From Streptomyces sp. DG2A-72 (GTDB lineage Bacteria; Actinomycetota; Actinomycetes; Streptomycetales; Streptomycetaceae): a stretch of 64,000 nt of DNA. The notes beneath the pieces are model-generated. The model was not told where the DNA came from. It saw only the letters and a program-made list of their open reading frames with translations, and did not search any database. Positions 34,406 to 44,348 of the stretch are shown in pieces (within the stretch, counting starts at the first letter, position 1; each line of letters opens with the position of its first letter). Position numbers and translations under genes: made by a program. The stretch is taken from assembly GCF_030499575.1 (NCBI RefSeq), contig NZ_JASTLC010000001.1, forward strand, positions 3,744,001 to 3,808,000. The letters are read 5' to 3'.

Positions 34406-37400
34406 GTGACCCAGCAGCCGTTGTCCAACACTTCGTCTGCGACTCCCATGATCGCCAAGATTCTTGAGCAGTCGGCGCGCGTGCTGGAAACCTATCGCGT
34501 GGATCCTGGCCTGATCCAGGAGCACGCCAATGGGGAGCGACGCATCACCCAGGGCGGATACGGTGATCGACAGCTCTTCGAACTGGTCCAGAACGCCGCC
34601 GACGAAATCGCGAGCGATCCCGGTGGAACAGTTCACGTGGTCCTCAACGAATCGCATCTGTACTGCGCGAATACGGGATCAGAGGTCACTCCGGAAGGCG
34701 CCGAAACTATCCTCCGGATGAGCGTCTCGCGAAAGCGCGGGGGTCAGATCGGCCGGTTCGGTGTCGGTGTGAAGTCGGTCCTCGTCGTGACGGACACACC
34801 TCAGTTCTTCAGCAGCTCGGGAAGCTTCGGTTTCGACCGCGACTGGTCCCGCGCGGAGATCTGCCAGGCCATCGGGGCTTCGCCCGATCCCGGCTTCGAG
34901 GCTCCCGTGCTCCGTATGGCCCGTCCCCTGGACGAGGCGGCAGAGCGGCGGGCGGACCCCGTACTCGATGAGCTCCTTGAGTGGGCGACCACGGTAGTGC
35001 GGCTCCCCCTCCTGAAAGGAGCGGCAGAGCGCCTCGGCAAGGACATTCATCTTCCCAAGCCTGACCTCCAGCAGGAGGAATTCCCCGCCCTCTTCCAGCT
35101 CTTCTCGCCGCACGTGGGCACCGTGACTCTGGAAGACCGCCGTGTCGGAAACGCCCGCCCCAAGGTCCGACGCGTAATCACAGTGGAACAGGACGGCTTC
35201 CACCGCACGATCCACGAGCGCCGGACCGGCAAGCAGGCTGCCACCAGCAAGTGGAACGTCTTCACCCACAGGCATAAGCCGACCGAGAAGGCCCGGGCCA
35301 GCGCCGGCGAGATGCACGACCGCGGCACGATCGATGTTGCCTGGGCCGTCCCGGAGTACACAGGTGAGGCTCCGTTCACGATCCCCAGGGGGCGTGGCAA
35401 GTTCTGGTCCTTCTTCCCTACCAAGTACGAGATGAGCCTGAGCGGCGCGCTCAACGGTGCGTGGAAGACCAACGAGGACCGCCAGAACCTGCTCGACTCC
35501 ACAGCTTTCAACAGGGAGTTGATCCAGGTCGCGGCCCGCCTTGTTGTGGAGTCGCTGCCACACCTCGCGCCACCGAGCGACCCTGCTGCGTATCTGCCGC
35601 TCCTACCGGGTCGTCCTCGTGAATCGGAAACGGTCAGTTGGGCCGACCTGTTGCTCACCCAGCAGATCTGGGAGCTGGCCACCCACCTCCCGTCCCTGCC
35701 TGACCAGGACGGTGTTCTCCGCACACCCCGGGAGCTGCGATTCCACCCCGACGAAGGCAAGGCCAAGAGAAGGGTCCTCAAGCCCGAGTGGCTTCGGATG
35801 TGGAGTGCCTACCCGGGGCGCCCCTCCGACTGGGTCCACCCGTCGGTCGAAGCAATGGAGATCCGGTCCGGCAAGGTCGAGCACATCCTGCACGAGGCCA
35901 AACACTCGCGTGCCACCGTTCGAGAGTGGCTGGAGGCTCTCGTCGGTGACGGAACCGCCGAGGCCTCGGCCACCGCGATCCGTATCTTCGCCGAGATGGT
36001 GGCAGCCGACTCACCCTTCGTCGAGGAGGCCCGCACGGCGCGCTTCGTCCTGACCGAGGACCACGGCATGGTGGCGCCCGTGGCCGGCCGGGTCTGGCGC
36101 CGTATCGTGCAGGACGGTCTCAAGGACGACTTGGTGTATGTCGACCCGAAGCTCTCCGACGACCCCTCGCTCCAGAGCGCCCTCAGCGCCATCGGGATCC
36201 GCGAGGCGGACGACCGAGGTCGCTTCGCTGGTGTCCTGGACCAGGGATTCGACGCGTACGGCCCGCGCGACTGGACGCGCTTCTGGGAACTCTTCCGCAG
36301 CGCGGGAGGCAGGCACGTCACCGCCGAAGTACGCGCCCGTGTCGCCGAGCCGCTCAGGACCCTGCGTGTGCAGACGGTCGATGGCCGCTTCCACCCGATG
36401 CGGGACTGCCTGCTGCCGGGCCCGATCGTTCCGGGCGACGGGTCCCGCGACGCCTCGATCGCCGTGAACGAGACGTTCCACTCGGACGACCTGTTGGTGT
36501 TCCGCGAGTTCGGCCTGCACGAGCGCCCGATCGAGGGGCACCGGCCGGAGGACGAGCCCTGGTTCGAGGAGTACCGGAACGAACTGTACGAGGGCTACGT
36601 AACGTCTCTCGCGCCCCGGGACAGCCGCCCCCAGATCTCACGTCTGAACCTGAACGGCGCCGCCGTCGCGAAATCGCTGCATCTACTGCGTCACCTCTCC
36701 GACGAAGGAAAGGCGGCATTCGTCAAAGCCCTTCCGGACGCGCACGTGGTCGACGTCTGGACCATGCAGTTCGGTGCCCAGACGAGCACCCATCGAACGG
36801 TGCCCTCGCCCCTGCGCTGGATGGTGCGGAAATATGGGTTGGTCCCCACGTCGCAGGGTGTGAAGCGGCTCGCCGAAGCTGTCGGCCCACAGCTCGCCGC
36901 GTACGCAGACGTCCTGCCCGTGGCCGACATCAGCCCCGAGAAGGCACGCAAGTTCCACCTTCCCCTGACCGTGGACACCGTGCCCGACAGCCAGTGGGAG
37001 AAGCTTTTGGAGCAGCTCCTGCACAGCGAGGACGACGCCTTCGTCGGCAACACCTACGTCCTACTGACCCGTCTGGACGTTCCATTCCCCGAGGACTCGC
37101 TTACCCGCTGCCGCATCGGCAACGAGTGGAGCACTCGGGAAGACGGTGAGATCGCTGTCGCCGCGACACCCGACGAATACCGGGCGCTCCGGGCCGAGCA
37201 GTTGCCCGCGCTGCTCACCGGGAGCACGGCGGACGCGGAACTCCTCATCGACAAGTGGGGGATGCTCCGCTACACGGACGTCATCACCAAGGAGATTCGG
37301 TTCGTACCAGGGGGCGAGCCGATCCCCCTGCGCGACGCGTTCCCCACTCTCCGGCAGCGCCTCGGCAACAGGATCAACAACTACGACCTGCTGCACTGCT

Positions 37401-39190
37401 CTGAGCTGGAACAGGTCACCCGCACACCCAACGGCATCAACCCCACGCCACTGAAGAGTGCGCTGCAAGGCACCACCGTGCTTGTCCTCAACCCGAAATC
37501 ACCGCTGGATGCGTTGATCGCCGCTGATCGTGAACTCCGGTGGAATCTGGGCGAGTCCGGCTGCCGGGCCGTCCTGGAGGCTCAGCGCCAGCAGGAGCAG
37601 GACCGCCAGGTCCAGGCATCCCTGAAGGCGGTACGGGACGCAGACACTGTGGTGGAGAAGTTGGCGCTCCTGCTAGGTGCAGAGACCCTGCGCGACAGGC
37701 TCCCCGCCGGTCTGCTTGCCAGTGAGCAGGCGGAGTTGGGCGGCGAGGACCCGGCTCCCGAGCGCATCGCACAGATGGCGTACAACGCGCATGGCGACGG
37801 TGTGCTCCAGGTCCATGTGAAGGATCTACAGGCCGCCTATCCGACTCACGCCCCGTCCTCCTTCACCGGGATGACCCCGGCGGTGAAGTTCGTCTCCGAC
37901 CTAGGCTTTCCCGACTCCTTCGCCGGTCACCGTGCGCCGTCCCTGGAACCGCGCATAGACGTGGACGGGCCGACCGAATTCCCGCGTCTGCACGATTATC
38001 AGGACCGCCTGGCCGCCAATGTCTTCGCCATGCTGGACCGGGTCCAACCCCAGCGCGGAATGCTGTCGTTGCCCACCGGTGCGGGAAAGACACGGGTGGC
38101 GTCGGAAGCTGTCATCCGCTGGATCAAGCAGGACGGGGACATCGGCGGCCCCGTCCTGTGGATTGCCCAGACCGAGGAACTGTGCGAACAGGCTGTCCAG
38201 AGCTGGAAGTTCGTGTGGTCCAAGGTCGGCGCGGAGAACCCGCTGGCGATCAGTCGACTCTGGTCGTCGAACGAGGCCGGACCGGTGACCGGTCGCCCCC
38301 ATCTCGTGGTCGCCACCGACGCCAAACTGCGAGTCTGCCTCGACACCGACAGCTATGGCTGGCTGCGCGAGGCCTCGCTGGTGATCGTGGACGAGGCGCA
38401 CGTCGCCATCTCGCCGCAGTACACGGAGATTCTCTCCACGATGGGTATCACCGCCTCGCGCATCGACCGCCATCTGCTCGGGCTCACTGCCACCCCGTTC
38501 CGCAACACCAACGTGGAGGAGACCCAACGTCTGATCAGGCGGTTCGGCGGCCGACGGCTCGACGAAGGCATCTTCGCCTCCGGCGACGCGTACGCCGAGC
38601 TCCAGGAACTCGGTATGTTGGCCCGCGTCGAGCATCGCGAACTGACCGGTGGAACAATCGAGTTGACCGAGGACGAAGTCGTACGCGCCAACCAGTTGAG
38701 CGTGCTGTCCAAGGCCGCCGAGCAGCGCCTTGCCGAGGACCACGACCGGAATCGGCGCATCATCCACGAGATCACCGAGAAAATGGACTCCGACTGGCCC
38801 GTCCTGGTCTTCGCCACGTCCGTCGCACACGCCAAGTTCCTCGCCGCCAAGCTCAACGACCGTGGAATCCGCGCGGCGTCGGTCGATTCGGCGACCAGTA
38901 CCGCCGACCGCACCAAGCGCGTCACGGACTTCCGGCAGGGTCGACTCCGCGTCCTGACCAATTACGGCGTGCTCACCCAGGGCTTCGACGCTCCGGCGAC
39001 CCGAGCCGTGGTGGTGGCCCGGCCCACGTACAGCCCGAACGTCTACCAGCAGATGATCGGTCGTGGCCTGCGCGGTCCCCGCAACGGCGGCAAGGACACG
39101 TGCCTGATCCTCAACGTCCGCGACAACATCAGCAACTACGGCAAGGCACTTGCCTTCACGCAGTTCGAGCACCTGTGGAGCGTCAAGTGA
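34406..39190 (+). CDS. Giant GHKL (sacsin-type) ATPase-SF2 helicase fusion
   Basis: A 1594-residue protein. N-terminus: sacsin/Hsp90-type ATPase with QLFELVQNAADEI (about residues 56-68), YCANTGSEVTPEGAE and RFGVGVKSVLVVTD (about 115-128). The 900-residue middle is unassigned. The C-terminal 400 residues are an SF2 DEAH helicase: LPTGAGKTRVASE (Walker A, about 1222), VIVDEAHVAIS, LLGLTATPFRN, motif V TNYGVLTQGFDAPATR and motif VI YQQMIGRGLRGP. It probably senses or remodels foreign DNA. GTG 34406 is a likely start; the open frame begins 78 nt earlier. The stop overlaps the next start (GTGA). Confidence 0.88.
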   Translation: MTQQPLSNTSSATPMIAKILEQSARVLETYRVDPGLIQEHANGERRITQGGYGDRQLFELVQNAADEIASDPGGTVHVVLNESHLYCANTGSEVTPEGAETILRMSVSRKRGGQIGRFGVGVKSVLVVTDTPQFFSSSGSFGFDRDWSRAEICQAIGASPDPGFEAPVLRMARPLDEAAERRADPVLDELLEWATTVVRLPLLKGAAERLGKDIHLPKPDLQQEEFPALFQLFSPHVGTVTLEDRRVGNARPKVRRVITVEQDGFHRTIHERRTGKQAATSKWNVFTHRHKPTEKARASAGEMHDRGTIDVAWAVPEYTGEAPFTIPRGRGKFWSFFPTKYEMSLSGALNGAWKTNEDRQNLLDSTAFNRELIQVAARLVVESLPHLAPPSDPAAYLPLLPGRPRESETVSWADLLLTQQIWELATHLPSLPDQDGVLRTPRELRFHPDEGKAKRRVLKPEWLRMWSAYPGRPSDWVHPSVEAMEIRSGKVEHILHEAKHSRATVREWLEALVGDGTAEASATAIRIFAEMVAADSPFVEEARTARFVLTEDHGMVAPVAGRVWRRIVQDGLKDDLVYVDPKLSDDPSLQSALSAIGIREADDRGRFAGVLDQGFDAYGPRDWTRFWELFRSAGGRHVTAEVRARVAEPLRTLRVQTVDGRFHPMRDCLLPGPIVPGDGSRDASIAVNETFHSDDLLVFREFGLHERPIEGHRPEDEPWFEEYRNELYEGYVTSLAPRDSRPQISRLNLNGAAVAKSLHLLRHLSDEGKAAFVKALPDAHVVDVWTMQFGAQTSTHRTVPSPLRWMVRKYGLVPTSQGVKRLAEAVGPQLAAYADVLPVADISPEKARKFHLPLTVDTVPDSQWEKLLEQLLHSEDDAFVGNTYVLLTRLDVPFPEDSLTRCRIGNEWSTREDGEIAVAATPDEYRALRAEQLPALLTGSTADAELLIDKWGMLRYTDVITKEIRFVPGGEPIPLRDAFPTLRQRLGNRINNYDLLHCSELEQVTRTPNGINPTPLKSALQGTTVLVLNPKSPLDALIAADRELRWNLGESGCRAVLEAQRQQEQDRQVQASLKAVRDADTVVEKLALLLGAETLRDRLPAGLLASEQAELGGEDPAPERIAQMAYNAHGDGVLQVHVKDLQAAYPTHAPSSFTGMTPAVKFVSDLGFPDSFAGHRAPSLEPRIDVDGPTEFPRLHDYQDRLAANVFAMLDRVQPQRGMLSLPTGAGKTRVASEAVIRWIKQDGDIGGPVLWIAQTEELCEQAVQSWKFVWSKVGAENPLAISRLWSSNEAGPVTGRPHLVVATDAKLRVCLDTDSYGWLREASLVIVDEAHVAISPQYTEILSTMGITASRIDRHLLGLTATPFRNTNVEETQRLIRRFGGRRLDEGIFASGDAYAELQELGMLARVEHRELTGGTIELTEDEVVRANQLSVLSKAAEQRLAEDHDRNRRIIHEITEKMDSDWPVLVFATSVAHAKFLAAKLNDRGIRAASVDSATSTADRTKRVTDFRQGRLRVLTNYGVLTQGFDAPATRAVVVARPTYSPNVYQQMIGRGLRGPRNGGKDTCLILNVRDNISNYGKALAFTQFEHLWSVK

Positions 39191-41097
39191 TCAGCACGTA
39201 CGCCGACAGCCCGCCGCTCACCGCGGAGCAGCAGGCTGTCGTCGACCAGCCGTGGGACGCGCGGGTTCTGGTGACCGCGAGGGCCGGGGCGGGCAAGACG
39301 CACACCCTGGTTCGTCGACTCGACGCGTTGATGAGCCGGGAGGACGACGCACTGGAAGCCCGGGAGATCCTCGTCCTGAGCTTCTCCCGTGCCGCCGTGC
39401 GCGAACTCAAGGACCGGATCCGCAGGCATGCCGGACAGGCCAGGAGGGTGCGTGCACAGACCTTCGACTCCTGGGCGTACGGCCTGTTGGCCAGCGCGTA
39501 TCCAGACGAGGAGTGGGGTCAGTACACCTTTGACGAGCGTATCCGCAAGGCGGCGGATGCCATCGTCAAGGGCGCTGTCGAATCCGGCGAGAGCGGCGTA
39601 CCGGCTCATGTGGTGATCGACGAGGTACAGGACCTCGTCGGCGACCGACGCGACATGGTCGAGACGCTGTTGGACCACTTCCAGGACTCCTGCGGCTTCA
39701 CCCTTGTCGGGGACGCCGCCCAGGCGATCTACGGGTTTCAGGTGTCCGACCCGGATGCGCGTGCCGCCGAGACCAACGAGTTCTTCAAGTGGCTGCGCCT
39801 CTCGTACTTCGACGATCTGGTCGAACTCCATCTGTCGAAGAACTTTCGTGCTTCGACAGAGGAGGCCGAGGTCGCCCTGCCCGTCGGTGTACCCCTGCAA
39901 AGTCTCCCCTCCGGGACGTCCGAGGCCGAGACGGCTGGCGAGGGGCTGTACCAGGACCTTCGGTCCCGTCTGCTGACCATGTCTTCCTTCGGAGACCTCA
40001 CCGCATCCTTCACCGTCGAATCGCTCCGGGACTTCCCCGACACCTGTGCCGTCCTGTGCCGGGACAACCGCCAGGCGCTCGTGCTCTCCCAGACGTTGTT
40101 CGAGCAGGGCGTACCGCACCGGTTGCAGCGCCCGTCGAGCGACCGACCGGTCCCAGACTGGGTCGCCGGGGTGCTGCGCCGCACCGGAACGGCGGCACTG
40201 GGCGAGGATCGTTTTCGCGAACTCGTCGCCGGGGTCGGCGTGCCCGCCGGTACCGACGTCGACTTCCTGTGGCGCTCGCTCCGCGGCGTCGCGCGCGACC
40301 GCCGAGGCCTGGTGGATCTCGCCAAGGTGCACCGGATGATTGCCGAGGGAAGGTTTCCCGACGAGCTCTCCGCCGGGGAGCCGACCCGCCTTGTGGTATC
40401 CACCGTGCACCGGGCCAAGGGCCTGGAGTTCGATCGGGTCCTCGTCGTCGAGCCGCCCACCATGGCGGAGCTGCGCAAGAAGCACACCCACGTCGACCCC
40501 GCCGCCGAGGCACGCGCTCTATACGTGGCCATGACCCGCCCTCGATATGACCTTTATCGACTCGCCGCTCCCGACGTCTCGCGCCTGCGCCGCCACCGTG
40601 CCATCAACCGTTGGTACGTGGGTGGTTGGAAGCCCTATGACAGGTACGGCATCGAGGCATCGGGGCGGGACGTCTGTGCGGAGCACCCTCCGGGTACCGA
40701 CGGTTTTCAGGACGACCCTGTTGCCCTGCAAGCCCATCTGGCGGACGTGGTCCGTCCTGGAGACGCCGTGGTCCTGCGTCGCGAGCACGATCTGCCGCTC
40801 GGCGCGGAACAGAGCCCCCCGTACCTCGTCCTCCACGACGATCGTCCCGTCGCGGTGGTGTCGGAGCAGTTCCGTCGTGACCTGTACACCTCTCTCAAGG
40901 TCAACAGGACATGGGGCATCCGGTGGCCGGACGAGATCCACGGTCTGCGGGTCGATGCCCTCGAAAGCGTTGCGGGCAGTTCCGCGTCCGCGGTCCGCGC
41001 TGGCCTCGGTGACCACGGAGTCTGGCTCGTGCCGCGGCTGGTGGGGCTGGGACGCTACAGGTCGAGTGGAAGTACCCAGGAGGAAGACGGTCGATGA
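39187..41097 (+). CDS. UvrD/Rep-like SF1 DNA helicase
   Basis: A 636-residue SF1 helicase. Motif I VTARAGAGKTHTLVRRL (about residues 29-45), Ia LSFSRAAVRELKDRI, motif II VVIDEVQDLVGD (about 142-153), motif III FTLVGDAAQAIYGFQ, motif V VSTVHRAKGLEFDRVLVVEP and motif VI ALYVAMTRPRYDLYR. Smaller than UvrD; no RecB-like nuclease motif is seen at the C-terminus. GTG 39187 overlaps the upstream stop by 4 nt, and its own stop overlaps the DrmA-like start. The long open frame reaching back to 38158 is only a shadow of the upstream gene. Confidence 0.92.
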   Translation: MISTYADSPPLTAEQQAVVDQPWDARVLVTARAGAGKTHTLVRRLDALMSREDDALEAREILVLSFSRAAVRELKDRIRRHAGQARRVRAQTFDSWAYGLLASAYPDEEWGQYTFDERIRKAADAIVKGAVESGESGVPAHVVIDEVQDLVGDRRDMVETLLDHFQDSCGFTLVGDAAQAIYGFQVSDPDARAAETNEFFKWLRLSYFDDLVELHLSKNFRASTEEAEVALPVGVPLQSLPSGTSEAETAGEGLYQDLRSRLLTMSSFGDLTASFTVESLRDFPDTCAVLCRDNRQALVLSQTLFEQGVPHRLQRPSSDRPVPDWVAGVLRRTGTAALGEDRFRELVAGVGVPAGTDVDFLWRSLRGVARDRRGLVDLAKVHRMIAEGRFPDELSAGEPTRLVVSTVHRAKGLEFDRVLVVEPPTMAELRKKHTHVDPAAEARALYVAMTRPRYDLYRLAAPDVSRLRRHRAINRWYVGGWKPYDRYGIEASGRDVCAEHPPGTDGFQDDPVALQAHLADVVRPGDAVVLRREHDLPLGAEQSPPYLVLHDDRPVAVVSEQFRRDLYTSLKVNRTWGIRWPDEIHGLRVDALESVAGSSASAVRAGLGDHGVWLVPRLVGLGRYRSSGSTQEEDGR

Positions 41098-44000
41098 CGA
41101 ACACCGAGGAACGACACTCCGCGCACTACGCTGCCCGGAAGAGTCTCGTCGACCAGCTCCGCAGGGACCTGCTCGGGCCCGGTACCGAGGACGAGATCCT
41201 CACGCAGGACCCGCCGATCACGACGTATCCGATCGGTGTGCTGTTCCCCCGCGCTGCCGACGACGTTGCAGCGGACGAGCAGACCGCGGATCTGGCGGAG
41301 GAGGACGGGCTCGACGACGCCCCCGTGACGAAGTTCAGGGATGGTGAGGACACCGGCTACGAGCTGGGCGTGTCTCTGGCCAACGATCGCCGGCCCTCCT
41401 CCATGGGGCTCACCTTCGCCGTCGACCCGTCCGTCTCCCCCGTGGTGGTCGTCCGAGCCGAGGCCGCGATGTACGACCCGATAGACGTCCAAGGGCGCGT
41501 TGTCTCGGCCAAGCGGGCCCAGGCACGCAGTACGTCCGATCAGGCCGAGCACTGGCGGCGCCGTTGCCTGTCCCTGCCCCCCACGACCGTCGACGTGACC
41601 ACGCCCGGCATGCAGAAGCCCGAGCCCTTGGCCGACGGAGTGCTGCTGCGCGCTCTCGTGCGCAAGCCGTCCGAGCCCTCTGGGACTGTCACCGTGACCG
41701 TCACACTCGTCAACGACAAGCGTGTAAGCGACCGCGAACTGCAGGACGCGTTCAGCCTCTTCCAGCCCCGCCTCACCGTGACCGCTCAGGCCGGAGAGAA
41801 AGCATTCGTCGAGCGCCCGGCGCCCTCGGGCGGAGTCGACGGCGAGCAGGACACAGGCCGCCTTCTCCACCGTCACGCCCCCACGTTCGCCGTAGGGCAC
41901 GGATGTGCCGCTCACTGGGAGTGGACTCCGCGCCCCGTCGGGGCCCCGAACGCCGCGCCTGCCGCAGTCTCCATGGTGCGCACAGAGCTCGTCCCCACTC
42001 ACGAGGTTCTGCTCACGGACTCCAACCCGGAGATCAACAGCGATGCCCTCGTCATGCAGGACTTGGCGACGCTGCCCGACGCCCGCGTCCTCAGTGCTCT
42101 TGAGGAACTGGCGACTGGATACTCGCGTTGGATCGACGCCAGGCGCTCTGAGGGGGAGCAACTGGCGGGCACCAGCTTCGAAAAGGCCGCACGCGAACAG
42201 CTCCAAGCCTGCGACACGGCTCTCGGGCGTATCCAGCGGGGCATCCAGATTCTGCGGAACAACCCTGACGCCATGCACGCCTTCAAGCTCGCCAACGAAG
42301 CCATGGCACAGCAGCGGGCCCGCAGCGCCTGGGTGAAGGACGAACGCAAAGGCGCACCGGACCCGGCATCCGGTCGTTGGCGCCCGTTCCAGATCTCCTT
42401 CATGCTGCTGTGCCTCGAAGGGATCGTTGACCCCGACCACCCGGACCGGGAACTCGCCGATCTCCTCTGGTTTCCGACCGGCGGTGGCAAGACCGAGGCC
42501 TACCTCGGACTGATCGCTTTCACCACCTTCCTGCGCCGGATCCGTCGAAAGGAACATGGCGCCGGCGTGACCGTCCTCATGCGTTACACGCTGAGGTTGC
42601 TCACACTGCAGCAGTTCGAGCGTGCCGCGATCCTGATCTGTGCTATGGAACGCATGCGTCTGGCGGACGAGGATCTGCTCGGGTTCGAGCAGATCTCGAT
42701 CGGCATGTGGGTCGGCCAGTCCGCGACGCCGAACAAGCTCACTGTCGCGGAGGACAGCCTCGCGGATCTGCGCAAGGGGAAGACTCTTCAGGAGAAGAAC
42801 CCCGTGCAGCTGCACGCCTGTCCGTGGTGCGGCACCCGTCTCGACGCCCACCAGTACGAGGTGGATCTTCACGCCAGGCGCATGCACGTCCGCTGCCCCG
42901 ACCCGACGTGCGACTTCACCGGCGGGCTTCCCGTGCACTTGGTGGACGATGCCGTGTACGACGCCCGACCCACTCTGGTCATCGCCACCGTCGACAAGTT
43001 CGCGTCCATGCCGTGGCGCGAGCGAACCGCCGCGCTCTTCAACCGCGACCGCGCCGACGACACGCCTCCGCCCGAGCTGATCGTCCAGGACGAACTCCAC
43101 CTCATCTCGGGCCCCCTCGGCACCCTCACCGGCCTGTACGAAACCGCGGTGGACGCGCTCGCCGACCGACCGAAGGTCATCGCCTCCACCGCGACCATCC
43201 GCCGCGCCACAGAGCAGGGCCGGGCGCTGTTCGACCGCGAGGTCCGTCAGTTCCCGCCCGCGGGACTGGACGCCCGCGACTCCTGGTTCGCGGTCGAGAC
43301 CCCGCGGGAGAAGAAGGCCAGCCGCCAGTACGTGGGGCTGCTCACCCCGAGCACGAGTCAGTCGACGCTGCTGATCCGCACCTACGCGGCGCTGCTGCAC
43401 CAGGCGCTGCGAGTGGAAACGCCCAAGGTCCGTGACGCGTACTGGACCCTCGTTGGCTACTTCAACAGCCTGCGTCTGCTCGCCGCCGCCGAACTCCAGG
43501 TCCACGACGACGTCGAAGCGTACCTGGAGTACCTAGCGGAACGGGACAGCGTCCCCAAGCGGAAGATCCTGGAACTCACCGAGCTGACCAGCCGTGCCAA
43601 CTCCAGCGAGATCCCGAGTCGGCTCAAGCAGATCGAGCGCGGGCTGCCGCACGAGGAGACAGTCGACGTCCTGCTGGCCACGAACATGATCTCTGTCGGG
43701 GTCGACGTCGACCGACTGGGCCTCATGGCCGTGATGGGCCAGCCCCAAACAACGGCCGAGTACATCCAGGCGACCAGCCGAGTGGGACGAAACCATCCAG
43801 GGCTCGTCACCGTCATGCTCAACTCGACTCGTTCCAGGGACCGTTCGCACTACGAGAACTTCCAACACTTCCACTCCGCGCTGTACCGCGAGGTCGAGTC
43901 GACGTCCGTCACCCCGTTCTCCGCGCGTGCTCGTGATCGCGGCCTGCACGCCGTGGTTGTCGCCCTCGCACGCATCCTCATCCCTGCGGCACGTCCGAAC

Positions 44001-44348
44001 GACGGGGCCGGGCGCATCGACGAGTTCCGTGAGGAACTGCACAAGGTCATCCGCCCAATCCTCCTCAACCGGGTCGAGGGCACTCGCATCGAGCCGAGCG
44101 AGAAAGACGAGGACAACGACAACAGGGAGTACGAGGCAACGGCCGCCGCGTTCGACGAGTTCGTCGACTGGTGGGCGGACGAGGCCGCGGCACACGGCGG
44201 TCTCTACTACGAACCCGTACGTGGCAAGAAGGCGCCTTCCCTGCTCTGTGCATTCGACGACGACGCCAACGACGAATCCTGGCCGACCCTGTGGAGTCTG
44301 CGCGACGTCGACGCCGAGTCCGCCCTGTTCATGGAGGCATCCCGATGA
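41094..44348 (+). CDS. DrmA-like DISARM helicase
   Basis: A 1084-residue SF2 helicase resembling DISARM DrmA. N-terminal 430 residues unassigned (LVDQLRRDLLGPG near the start). Then LLWFPTGGGKTEAYLGLI (Walker A, about residue 460), a Cys cluster CPWCGT...CPDPTCDF (about 575-606, probable zinc), motif II LIVQDELHLISGP with DELH in place of DEAH, motif III IASTATIRRA, and motif VI YIQATSRVGRNHPGL (about 890). In DISARM, DrmA and DrmB form the core complex that restricts incoming DNA. Coupled by ATGA overlaps to both neighbours. Confidence 0.85.
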   Translation: MTNTEERHSAHYAARKSLVDQLRRDLLGPGTEDEILTQDPPITTYPIGVLFPRAADDVAADEQTADLAEEDGLDDAPVTKFRDGEDTGYELGVSLANDRRPSSMGLTFAVDPSVSPVVVVRAEAAMYDPIDVQGRVVSAKRAQARSTSDQAEHWRRRCLSLPPTTVDVTTPGMQKPEPLADGVLLRALVRKPSEPSGTVTVTVTLVNDKRVSDRELQDAFSLFQPRLTVTAQAGEKAFVERPAPSGGVDGEQDTGRLLHRHAPTFAVGHGCAAHWEWTPRPVGAPNAAPAAVSMVRTELVPTHEVLLTDSNPEINSDALVMQDLATLPDARVLSALEELATGYSRWIDARRSEGEQLAGTSFEKAAREQLQACDTALGRIQRGIQILRNNPDAMHAFKLANEAMAQQRARSAWVKDERKGAPDPASGRWRPFQISFMLLCLEGIVDPDHPDRELADLLWFPTGGGKTEAYLGLIAFTTFLRRIRRKEHGAGVTVLMRYTLRLLTLQQFERAAILICAMERMRLADEDLLGFEQISIGMWVGQSATPNKLTVAEDSLADLRKGKTLQEKNPVQLHACPWCGTRLDAHQYEVDLHARRMHVRCPDPTCDFTGGLPVHLVDDAVYDARPTLVIATVDKFASMPWRERTAALFNRDRADDTPPPELIVQDELHLISGPLGTLTGLYETAVDALADRPKVIASTATIRRATEQGRALFDREVRQFPPAGLDARDSWFAVETPREKKASRQYVGLLTPSTSQSTLLIRTYAALLHQALRVETPKVRDAYWTLVGYFNSLRLLAAAELQVHDDVEAYLEYLAERDSVPKRKILELTELTSRANSSEIPSRLKQIERGLPHEETVDVLLATNMISVGVDVDRLGLMAVMGQPQTTAEYIQATSRVGRNHPGLVTVMLNSTRSRDRSHYENFQHFHSALYREVESTSVTPFSARARDRGLHAVVVALARILIPAARPNDGAGRIDEFREELHKVIRPILLNRVEGTRIEPSEKDEDNDNREYEATAAAFDEFVDWWADEAAAHGGLYYEPVRGKKAPSLLCAFDDDANDESWPTLWSLRDVDAESALFMEASR

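Noticed and set aside
38158..39186. N-terminal extension of the UvrD-like helicase frame by 343 codons
   Set aside because: It overlaps the SF2 helicase domain in another frame and has no helicase motif; the GTGA overlap at 39187 is the natural start.
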